Origin: JAJEFO01 sp965208685
Lineage (GTDB): Bacteria > Pseudomonadota > Alphaproteobacteria > Rhodobacterales > Rhodobacteraceae
Assembly (NCBI GenBank): GCA_965208685.1
Contig: CBDBPL010000007.1
Coordinates: 3,162,001-3,226,000 of the forward strand
Length of the DNA: 64,000 nt
Reading direction: 5' to 3'
Shown here: in pieces, positions 57,025 to 64,000 of the stretch
Layout: the number at the start of each line of letters is the position of its first letter
Position numbering within the stretch: position 1 is the stretch's first letter
Position numbers and translations under genes: made by a program
Notes under the pieces: model-generated
Seen by the model: only the letters and a program-made list of their open reading frames with translations
Told to the model about the DNA's origin: nothing
Databases searched by the model: none

Positions 57025-58179
57025 TTGATTGTCGTGACTAGTCCAAGCAGAGACACTTTGCTGGCCTCCGCGCGAGCGATGTATCCGGCATTGCGAGCCC
57101 GACAGAGGCGCTGCGCTGAAGAGCGCAAGGTGCCGGACGAGACCATCAATGAGTTGGAAGCTGCGGGCCTCTTCGACGTCACCAAACCGCGAGAGTTCGG
57201 TGGCATTGAGATGCCCTATTACGTCTTCTGCGAACTCGTCATGGAAATTGCGAAGGGCTGCCCGTCAAGCGGATGGGTCTACGCCGTGATCGGCGAGCAC
57301 AATCAGACAGTCGCCGCCTACTATAGCGCCGACGCAATGCAGGATGTCTGGGGCAGCGATCCGGCGGCGAGAATTGCCTCCGGCAACGCCCCCGACTTGA
57401 AGGTCAGGCGCACCGATGGCGGCTGGCTTCTCAACGGGCAATTGAAATTCTCAAGTGGCTGCGATCATTGCGACTGGCACGTCACAGGCGGAAAGATCGA
57501 CGGCAAGCCTGCGAAATTCATCTTTCGGCGTGGGGATTCGGAGATAATCGACACCTGGCACGTGATGGGACTCGAAGGCACCGGGAGCCGGGACGTGAAG
57601 CTCAAGGACGTCTTTCTTCCCGATCACTGTGCGGCTCCGGCGGACTTTTTCGGACCCAAGTTCGAGGACGCCCCGATCTACCGTCAACCGCAATGGTCAA
57701 CCAATCCCTATAGCCTGGCCTCTGCAATTGTCGGTTCCGCGCAAGGTGCGCTTGAAATATTCATTGACGACATTCGCGAGCGTACGCCTCGCATGGGCGG
57801 AACGTTCAAGGTCCGCGAGCTTCAGAGCATCCAGATGCGCATTGCCGAATCCGCCGCCGAGATCGACGCCGCCAGGCGCATGCTGCTCGGCAATTTGCGA
57901 GAAACACATGAAATCTTGCTGGTGCAGGATGAGCTGCCAAGAAGCATCATGGCGCGAAACCGCCGCGACATGGCCTATGCACCCATACTGGCAAAGCGCT
58001 CGGTCGACCGGATATTCTATGCATCCGGCGCAACAAGCATCTTCCTTTCGAACGATCTGCAGCGCTACTACCGAGACGTGAATGCCGGCGCACAACAGAT
58101 CTTTCTGGACTGGGACGCCAATTCCACGATCTACGGCAAGGTCGCGCTGGACCTCGATCCCGGGCCAGTGCGTTGGTAG
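57025..58179 (+). CDS. HsaA-like flavin-dependent monooxygenase / acyl-CoA dehydrogenase
   Basis: The 384-residue protein is a class D flavin monooxygenase related to acyl-CoA dehydrogenases: RKVPDETINELEAAGLF, the PREFGGIEMPYYVF loop, SSGWVYAVIGEHNQTVA, and the GTGSRDVKLKDVFLPD region. Such enzymes hydroxylate aromatic substrates or oxidise acyl-CoAs. The start is uncertain: TTG at 57025 or GTG at 57034 fit homology, and longer ATG starts exist without similarity. No reductase partner is adjacent. Confidence 0.78.
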   Translation: MIVVTSPSRDTLLASARAMYPALRARQRRCAEERKVPDETINELEAAGLFDVTKPREFGGIEMPYYVFCELVMEIAKGCPSSGWVYAVIGEHNQTVAAYYSADAMQDVWGSDPAARIASGNAPDLKVRRTDGGWLLNGQLKFSSGCDHCDWHVTGGKIDGKPAKFIFRRGDSEIIDTWHVMGLEGTGSRDVKLKDVFLPDHCAAPADFFGPKFEDAPIYRQPQWSTNPYSLASAIVGSAQGALEIFIDDIRERTPRMGGTFKVRELQSIQMRIAESAAEIDAARRMLLGNLRETHEILLVQDELPRSIMARNRRDMAYAPILAKRSVDRIFYASGATSIFLSNDLQRYYRDVNAGAQQIFLDWDANSTIYGKVALDLDPGPVRW

Positions 58180-58702
58180 TGCCAACCTGACGGATCAGTC
58201 CCGTTCCGCATGAAAAAAGGTCAGACGGGTTCGCCGGAGCGAACATGCGCAGGGGAACGGCCATGCCCGGAAGCGCTGCCCGAAATTGTCAGCGGCCACG
58301 ATGAGGGCGGCATGGCCAGGATCTTTGGCAACAGCACAGCCACGCGATGCCTGGAACGGCCCGGTTGGTCGCTGAGCACAGTTCACCGGCATTCCGCATC
58401 GAGAGTGGCAGTCTTGCAATTTGTGACACTTGGACAGCAGCCTGCATCAGGGCCCTCGCAATTGCGTCCGACGCCGATGGGCAGCGAAATTCACTGCGTT
58501 GAATCTCTTCCCGAGACCCAAAGTTGATAAGAGCCATCGATGGAACGTCTGCATCCGGGGAGACGGCCGACAGCGGGAGCCAACAAGTGCATCCCCAAGC
58601 GAGGACAGGCGAGCCAGGACGGACTTGTGACCGCCAATTTTGCAAGGTTGTCCTTCGAATGGCACGGTGAGAGAGTAAGACGAAACCCGGGAGAGATCTG
58701 AC
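58180..58702. other. Spacer of 523 bases, nothing recognised
   Basis: No gene, RNA or strong repeat is visible. A GGGAGAG ribosome-binding site lies at the right edge, before the next gene. Confidence 0.4.
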
Positions 58703-59383
58703 ATGAAGATCACTTGGTACGGACAAGCCAGCTTTGCCATCGAAAGCGATGACGGGGCTCGCATTGTGACTGACCCCTACGACCCAGAGAAAGCAGGATT
58801 CAGGTCCTTCTCCGATCCTGCGGACATTGTCATCAAGTCCAGCAGCAACGACGATTTTCACGACAATGACCATCTGGTTCCGAAGAGGGATGGCGCGACA
58901 GTAATTGACGCGCTGGAGGTCGCCCTTGGCAGCAAGAAGACCAGTTCACACGGAATTACGTTCCACGCGATTGAAGCAATGGAGCATCTTGAGCATCCAA
59001 GTCGGGACCCTGACCAGAATGCGATGTACCGCTTCAACGTCGACGGAATTGAGATCGGCCACATGGGCGACATGGGAAACGATTTCTCCGACGCGCAGCT
59101 GTCCTTTTTCAAGGGCGTCGATGTCCTCTTGAGCCATGCAGGCGGCTATCCGGTGATCTCCCTGAAAGAGCTGAACCGAATTGCCGAAATCGTGCGCCCC
59201 CGGCTCGTCATCCCCATGCACTTTCGCACCCTGTGCTACAGGCCATGCGAAATGCACTTCATTTCGGCATTTCTGGAGTCGTTTGGCGAGGAACGCGTCG
59301 ACTTTGCCTGCACAAGCGCCGTCTCGCTCGGACCTGGTGATCTGCCATCTGAAACGCGTGCGCTCGTTCTGGACTATCACTGA
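58703..59383 (+). CDS. Metallo-beta-lactamase-fold protein with altered metal site
   Basis: The 226-residue protein aligns with UPF0173-like hydrolases: MKITWYGQASFAIES at the N-terminus, GHMGDMG and VIPMHF as metal-site partners. However the first HxHxDH motif is absent and the corresponding region reads SSSNDDFHDND, and the usual YLGHS is YGQAS. It may bind one metal or none, or have a changed reaction. The gene stands alone. Confidence 0.75.
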   Translation: MKITWYGQASFAIESDDGARIVTDPYDPEKAGFRSFSDPADIVIKSSSNDDFHDNDHLVPKRDGATVIDALEVALGSKKTSSHGITFHAIEAMEHLEHPSRDPDQNAMYRFNVDGIEIGHMGDMGNDFSDAQLSFFKGVDVLLSHAGGYPVISLKELNRIAEIVRPRLVIPMHFRTLCYRPCEMHFISAFLESFGEERVDFACTSAVSLGPGDLPSETRALVLDYH

Positions 59384-59772
59384 ACCAATTCGGAAGCGGG
59401 GAGATCGGCCCGGTACACCTGGCCTGCACGAAACGGGTCGCAAACGAACCGCCCTCGCACCGCCTTGCCACGCTCACCGACATGGCCGCGCCGATTCCGA
59501 ACAAGGTGACGTTTCCGGACAATGCCGTCCGGACGCTGCCGGCGCGCCCTGCGGAGCCGGTTCCTCGAAATTCCGGCTGTCGACCGCGCAAGGTTCCTCT
59601 CGTGACGAGTTTGGCCGAGACCGTTACATGTCGAGTCCCGCGCGAATTCATACATCTTGCTGACAACAAGTCCTTTTTTGAGAACTTGGCAGTGAAGATT
59701 CGACCAATTCACCGTAATGCGGGTTTCTGCGTGTTCATCACGGGTGATCCAAACCGAAGCGAATCTGACGGC
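59384..59772. other. Convergent spacer of 389 bases
   Basis: It separates the ends of the MBL-fold gene and the ABC permease gene. No gene or clear terminator was found. Confidence 0.4.
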
Positions 59773-60624
59773 TCACACCGCGCTCGCCTTGACGTCTGAA
59801 AGTGCGCGCAGCCGGTCACCGATCATGTTCAGGGACAGGATTGTCAGGAACATCACGCCTGCCGGCACGAACGTGATGTGCGGTGCCTTGGAGATCTCTT
59901 CGAAACCGTCGCCGACCATTTTTCCCCAGGTCGGCGTAGGCGGCGGGAAACCCACGCCGAGAAAGGCCAGCGCCCCTTCGATGATGATTACAATCGACAT
60001 GCCGAACAGGACCAGGGACAGCATTGGCACGATGACGTTCGGGAGGAGTTCCCGCACCATGATCCTGATGCTCGACGCTCCTTGCGCGCGTGCGGCCAAT
60101 ACGAATTCTCTTTCCGCAAACAGAATCGTGTTGGCTCTGGCAACCCGTACCTCTGGTGGAATGCCGAAGAATGCCAGCGCCAGGATCATCACTGGCAACG
60201 TCGCGCCGAAAAAGAACAAGATCACCATGACGCCGACGATGTTCGGGAAGGCCAAGATGGAATCAGTGAATACGCTGACGGCTGTATCGACACGCCCGCG
60301 AAAATAGCCTGCTGAGAGACCGAGTACGAGACCAACTGCCAGGCTCAGGAATGGAGCGGTAAAAGCCAGCGTCAGCGAGACTCGTCCTCCGTGAATGGCG
60401 CGAGAGAGCAAATCGCGGCCGACCGCATCCGTGCCAAGAAGGTAGCCTTCCGAAAACGGTGGCTCGAACTGGCGGTCAAGGTTTGTCGACAGCGGGTCGT
60501 AGAGCGGCAGCCACGGCGCGAGCAAGGCGCCGAAGCCGATGAAGACAAGCCACCCGACGCAAAGCCAAAACACGATGCCAAGCCGTCTCCACCATGGCTG
60601 CACGATATTGATCGACACTGCCAA
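59773..60624 (-). CDS. ABC transporter permease, DppC-like
   Basis: The 283-residue permease of the dipeptide/oligopeptide/nickel type has an N-terminal helix, GTDAVGRDLLSRAIHGGRVSL, and the EAA loop AARAQGASSIRIMVRELLPN. The start is the TTG at 60624, one base after the upstream permease stop and with GGGAGG at six bases; an ATG at 60654 overlaps the upstream gene by 29 bases. It partners DppB-like. Confidence 0.87.
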   Translation of the reverse strand: MAVSINIVQPWWRRLGIVFWLCVGWLVFIGFGALLAPWLPLYDPLSTNLDRQFEPPFSEGYLLGTDAVGRDLLSRAIHGGRVSLTLAFTAPFLSLAVGLVLGLSAGYFRGRVDTAVSVFTDSILAFPNIVGVMVILFFFGATLPVMILALAFFGIPPEVRVARANTILFAEREFVLAARAQGASSIRIMVRELLPNVIVPMLSLVLFGMSIVIIIEGALAFLGVGFPPPTPTWGKMVGDGFEEISKAPHITFVPAGVMFLTILSLNMIGDRLRALSDVKASAV

Positions 60625-60625
60625 A

Positions 60626-61624
60626 TCACGCCTCCCGCGCAGGTCGGGCTGCATTGCGGGCTTCTTCAGCCCGGCGGTTCACGCGGGGGTCCAAGAGCGC
60701 GTAGAGAATGTCCACGCTAAGGTTGATCGCGACGTAGGCAATGGCGGAAAATGTCACGATGGCCTGCACGACCAGCACATCCCGGGCATCGATCGCGTCA
60801 ATGAGCAGCTTGCCGATACCCGGCAGGGCGAAAATGTTCTCGACGATGACCAAGCCACTGATCAGACGGCCAACTTGGAGTCCGAGCACGGTAATCAAGG
60901 TAAAGGAAGATGGCCGCATGGCGTGGTGGACGAGGATGTAGGTCGTCGACAAGCCCTTGGCCTTTGCCAGCGCGATGTAGTCCTCCTGGAGCGTGGTGAT
61001 CAGATCCACCCGCAGCACGCGCAGGAAAATTGGGACTTCGCTCAGCCCGATGGCGAGCATCGGCAGAATGAAATGCTTCATGTTTGCCCACACGCCAAAG
61101 AACATTGGCGCGTGCCCGGCCGCAGGCAGGAGCTGAAGAATCACGGCGAAGAGCCAGATGAAGACGATGGACGTCATGAATGTGGGGGTCGCGACGAGGC
61201 CAAAGGCGCCGGCTGTAATCAGTCGATCAATGTAACTGTTGCTTTTGTATGCGCTTAGCAGGGCCAGCGGCACCGCGATGATCAAGGCGAAGACAAGCGA
61301 CATGACCATGAGCTGCGCGGTGACGGGGATGCGCTGCAACAGGAGGTCGCTGATCTTCTTGCCGGTAATGAATGATCGTCCGAGATCGCCTTGCACGAGG
61401 TCGCCCAGCCATAGCACATATCGAATGGGCAGCGGCTTATCGAGGCCAAGTTCCTCCTCGATCTGGCGACGAACTTCCGGGTCGTTGGCGGTTGCGGCAT
61501 CTTCGCCGGCGAGGATCGTGTCGACCACATCGCCAGGAAGCAGGTTCATGAGCATGAAGCTCATGAAGGTCACGAGGAAGAAGACCGGGATCAGGTGTAA
61601 CAGCCGGCTTCTCAAATATGCCAT
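60626..61624 (-). CDS. ABC transporter permease, DppB-like
   Basis: The 332-residue permease has six helices, the N-terminal LRSRLLHLIPVFFLVTFMSF, and the EAA loop EDYIALAKAKGLSTTYILVHH. It is the B partner in the binding-protein-dependent oligopeptide transporter. It follows the amidohydrolase gene by 23 bases on the minus strand. Confidence 0.9.
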   Translation of the reverse strand: MAYLRSRLLHLIPVFFLVTFMSFMLMNLLPGDVVDTILAGEDAATANDPEVRRQIEEELGLDKPLPIRYVLWLGDLVQGDLGRSFITGKKISDLLLQRIPVTAQLMVMSLVFALIIAVPLALLSAYKSNSYIDRLITAGAFGLVATPTFMTSIVFIWLFAVILQLLPAAGHAPMFFGVWANMKHFILPMLAIGLSEVPIFLRVLRVDLITTLQEDYIALAKAKGLSTTYILVHHAMRPSSFTLITVLGLQVGRLISGLVIVENIFALPGIGKLLIDAIDARDVLVVQAIVTFSAIAYVAINLSVDILYALLDPRVNRRAEEARNAARPAREA

Positions 61625-61647
61625 CAGCTGTCTCCCAAAGGGATCGG

Positions 61648-63219
61648 TTAGCGGGCTGGCAAGGTTTCGAGCGCATGATCGCCCAGCTCGCCCGAATTGT
61701 GAACAACCCGTCCGCCGACGATCGTCATCACGGAGGTGATCTCTCGGATCGCGTCGTCGGACACGACCGCCTCGTCAAAGTAGTCCGCGCTGAGCACGGC
61801 GAGATCGCCGAATTTCCCGACGGCAATGCCACCCATGTTCCGCTCTTCCTTGCAGAACCATCCCTGCGGCTTGGTCCAGATCTGCAGGATTTCCTCGCGG
61901 CTGACGGTCTGGTCCGGGTTGATCAGCTCGCCGGCATGATTCCTCCCCGTGACCGCGTAGTAGAACATGACCCAGGGGTTCATCACCGAGATGCGCGCGC
62001 CGTCAGAGCCGCCGCCGACCATGATGCCGCTGTCAAGGATCATGCGAAATGGAGGGTTGCCGGGCGGCTTCAGCGTGCCTTCGAGGTAGGGGGAGGAATG
62101 GGAACTGATGCCGACGCCGAGATCCATCGCACGGCTGATGGTCTCCGCATCGATGCCGTAGCAATGGTCCATCGACCAATGGAGATCGGCGATCGGGATG
62201 CACTTGTTGACCTCTTCCCAGACGCGCAGATGCTCCTTTTGTTCGGCAAGGCTGATGAGATGTTGCTTGTAGACCCATCCACGTTCCGCCACGGCCCGAA
62301 CGGACTCGGTGTAAAAGTCCGGAAGGGGCTGTTCACGTTGCAGCTTGTTGGGAATGAGCCATTCCCCAATGCCCGCGATGCGCAGAACGTCGTTGCCGAA
62401 CTCGTTGAACGTGTAGTCAAGGCGCGACATGAGGTCCGGGAGACTCGCGTCCTTGTCCAGCACCGGCAGGTAGACTCGAATGCGCATCGGCACGCGTCCC
62501 TCGCGCATCAGGTCCAGAACGGGGTTGTAGCCGGTCGCGGGATCAAGCCAGCCCCCGGCCGGGATGGTGCCTCCCATGTCAAAGAGATTGGTCAGGCCCA
62601 TCGACAATGCATGGTCCATCTGACTTGCCGTCTGGCGCAGAGTGTCCGCATAGCTGTGGCGCTTGCTCAGCGCCTCCCAGGCGGCCACCGTGTCCTGGCC
62701 CTTTGCAACGATTCCGTCCTCGCCCACGGGGACGCCGAGGTCTTCAAGCAATGACTTTGCAAGCGCGTTCGTCGCGCCCGGTCCCCAGTTGGAGATCGAC
62801 AGATAGACTGGATTGCGGGGCGCGGCGTCGTCGAGCTCAGACATTGTCGGGTAACGTCTTTCGGCAAACTGGTCCGGATGTATCCCGCCGATTGCGCTTA
62901 GCAGTTGTCCGTCCGGAACCTTGCGGGCTCGGTCCCTGATGACCAGCAAGGCTTCGTCAATCGAAAACGAGGTCTCCAGCAGGCGCATGTCGTGACCCGG
63001 CAGCAATCCGGTGCGCAGGAAGTGAATGTGGTTGTCGATAAGCCCAGGGATGACCGTCCTGCCCTGAAGATCGATCACACGCGCGTCCGGGCCTCTCGGC
63101 TGGACATCGTCCCCAATCGCCGCGAAGCGCCCGCTTTCGATCGACACGGACGAGACCACGGTCCCGTTGCCGTCCATGGTGTGGACCCTGCCGTTCCTCA
63201 GGACGAGTTCATGGAGCAA
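61648..63219 (-). CDS. Amidohydrolase family 3 (YtcJ-like)
   Basis: The 523-residue metal-dependent hydrolase has the metal-binding segment VIPGLIDNHIHFLRTG (about 57-72), HWSMDHCYGIDAE, and GGSDGARISVMNPW near the C-terminus. It probably hydrolyses an N-acyl, urethane or amide bond in a substrate imported by the neighbouring transporter. It lies between the binding-protein and permease genes. Confidence 0.88.
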   Translation of the reverse strand: MLHELVLRNGRVHTMDGNGTVVSSVSIESGRFAAIGDDVQPRGPDARVIDLQGRTVIPGLIDNHIHFLRTGLLPGHDMRLLETSFSIDEALLVIRDRARKVPDGQLLSAIGGIHPDQFAERRYPTMSELDDAAPRNPVYLSISNWGPGATNALAKSLLEDLGVPVGEDGIVAKGQDTVAAWEALSKRHSYADTLRQTASQMDHALSMGLTNLFDMGGTIPAGGWLDPATGYNPVLDLMREGRVPMRIRVYLPVLDKDASLPDLMSRLDYTFNEFGNDVLRIAGIGEWLIPNKLQREQPLPDFYTESVRAVAERGWVYKQHLISLAEQKEHLRVWEEVNKCIPIADLHWSMDHCYGIDAETISRAMDLGVGISSHSSPYLEGTLKPPGNPPFRMILDSGIMVGGGSDGARISVMNPWVMFYYAVTGRNHAGELINPDQTVSREEILQIWTKPQGWFCKEERNMGGIAVGKFGDLAVLSADYFDEAVVSDDAIREITSVMTIVGGRVVHNSGELGDHALETLPAR

Positions 63220-63293
63220 TGCTCAAATCCGGAATTTGAGGACAATTGGGGCGCGCGATTGACACATGTCCCCCGCGCGCCCTCGATTGCACC

Positions 63294-64000
63294 TTATTCG
63301 GTCACCCACAGGCGATGTGCGTTGAAGGTATATCCGAAGGGCTGCTGCACGCCACCAACGTTGCCGCGGAACGCGATATGCATGCGCGGATGATCGTACG
63401 GGATAAACGCCGCCTCATCGGCCAGGACCTGCTGATAGGCGCAGCTTGCCGCGTATCGGGCGTCCCTGTCCGTTGCGGCATTCACGGCCTCAACCGCCGC
63501 GTCGATGCGTGGATTGTCCAGGTGGAACTGCACGCTCGACGGGTGGTCGGAGTGGAAGCGCGTGGCCACGAGGCTCGGATCAGCGTTTGAGAAGTTCTCG
63601 ACAAACGTGAAGATGTCGAACTCCCCGCTCAGCAGCGGACGGATGAAGCCAGGTCCGCGCGGTCCCGCCTTCTGGGTCGCGCTGATGCCGACCTGACGCC
63701 ACATGTCAATCATCGCAGTCACCGTCTTTTCCGCCTGAGCGTTCGGAAAGTGATCGACGTTGAACGTGACGGCTTGACCGGTCTCCGCGACGTGTTCGTC
63801 GAGCAGGGCCTTGGCCTTCGCCGGGTCATGTTCGGGCCAGGCCACGTCCGGGCAATGCCAGGGATGGCCCTCGCCATACATGTCGTTCTCTGCCTGATCA
63901 CGGCAAATGCCCGAATAGGCGCAGGTGACCTGCTGCCGGTCAAGCGCATGGATCAGCGCCTTCCTCACGCGGATGTCGCTGAACGGCGCCTTGGAATGGT
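63294..64000 (-). CDS. ABC substrate-binding protein, family 5 (partial)
   Basis: The visible 235 residues are the C-terminal part of a solute-binding family 5 protein, starting at the window end with HSKAPFSDIRVRKALIHALD, a hallmark of the family. The N-terminus and signal peptide lie beyond the window. It is the first gene of the leftward transport cluster and would deliver a peptide-like or amide compound to the permeases. Confidence 0.9.
   Translation of the reverse strand, partial: HSKAPFSDIRVRKALIHALDRQQVTCAYSGICRDQAENDMYGEGHPWHCPDVAWPEHDPAKAKALLDEHVAETGQAVTFNVDHFPNAQAEKTVTAMIDMWRQVGISATQKAGPRGPGFIRPLLSGEFDIFTFVENFSNADPSLVATRFHSDHPSSVQFHLDNPRIDAAVEAVNAATDRDARYAASCAYQQVLADEAAFIPYDHPRMHIAFRGNVGGVQQPFGYTFNAHRLWVTE

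Overview
The window looks like one chromosomal stretch of a GC-rich alphaproteobacterium, most probably of the order Rhodobacterales. The pointers are a ScfR/PccR-type regulator next to pccB, a MotA-like/OmpA coiled-coil pair, DUF2125, DUF4174, the DUF1476 zeta inhibitor of F1-ATPase, a GAFTGA-less DctD, and an RNase E with a large acidic insertion. No rRNA, tRNA, CRISPR array, insertion sequence or prophage was recognised. TTG start codons are frequent and several spacers of 300-700 bp hold nothing recognisable.

Layout. 1-8 kb: end of xerD, a CorC/HlyC-like membrane protein, then on the minus strand a MotA/ExbB-like channel gene and a 1040-residue MotB/OmpA-like partner carrying a 35-residue repeat array, followed by chaC and, divergently, DUF2125. 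8-15 kb: tyrC and hisC (4-nt overlap), a periplasmic 5'-nucleotidase, mmsA, a CBS protein, coaD. 15-22 kb: zeta inhibitor, purC, purS, purQ, then a DctB/DctD two-component pair. 22-35 kb: rne, a zinc alcohol dehydrogenase, tusA and ccdA, fumC, an orphan OB-fold piece resembling the DnaE2 C-terminus, a [2Fe-2S] ferredoxin, DUF1127, mrp, gap, ppk2, ssb. 35-47 kb: a GNAT/VOC pair and a propionyl-CoA module (mcm, pccA, three small genes, pccB, an MFS transporter and pccR) with TTTGCAAA-type candidate operators around pccB and pccR. 47-53 kb: alpha/beta hydrolase, tcuA-tcuB, thrS. 53.4-55.9 kb: a bufferin operon (bufA-bufB-bufC-doxX), an MNIO-dependent modified-peptide system linked to copper. 56-64 kb: ArsC-like protein, HsaA-like flavoprotein, a metallo-beta-lactamase-fold protein with an altered metal site, and a minus-strand dipeptide/oligopeptide-type ABC transporter cluster with an amidohydrolase.

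How genes work together. PccA and PccB carboxylate propionyl-CoA, Mcm converts methylmalonyl-CoA to succinyl-CoA, and PccR probably senses the acyl-CoA state; no epimerase was identified. PurC, PurS and PurQ act in purine synthesis. BufA would be secreted after BufB, with BufC, modifies its cysteines; DoxX is the usual membrane partner. The substrate-binding protein, two permeases and amidohydrolase form one transcription unit, but no ATPase gene lies in the window.

The most interesting targets are the bufferin operon, the repeat-bearing MotB-like protein, the DctD that lacks its sigma-54 loop, the methionine-rich mini-lipoprotein between pccB and pccA, and the orphan OB fragment. All calls are from reading the sequence; no database search was run.
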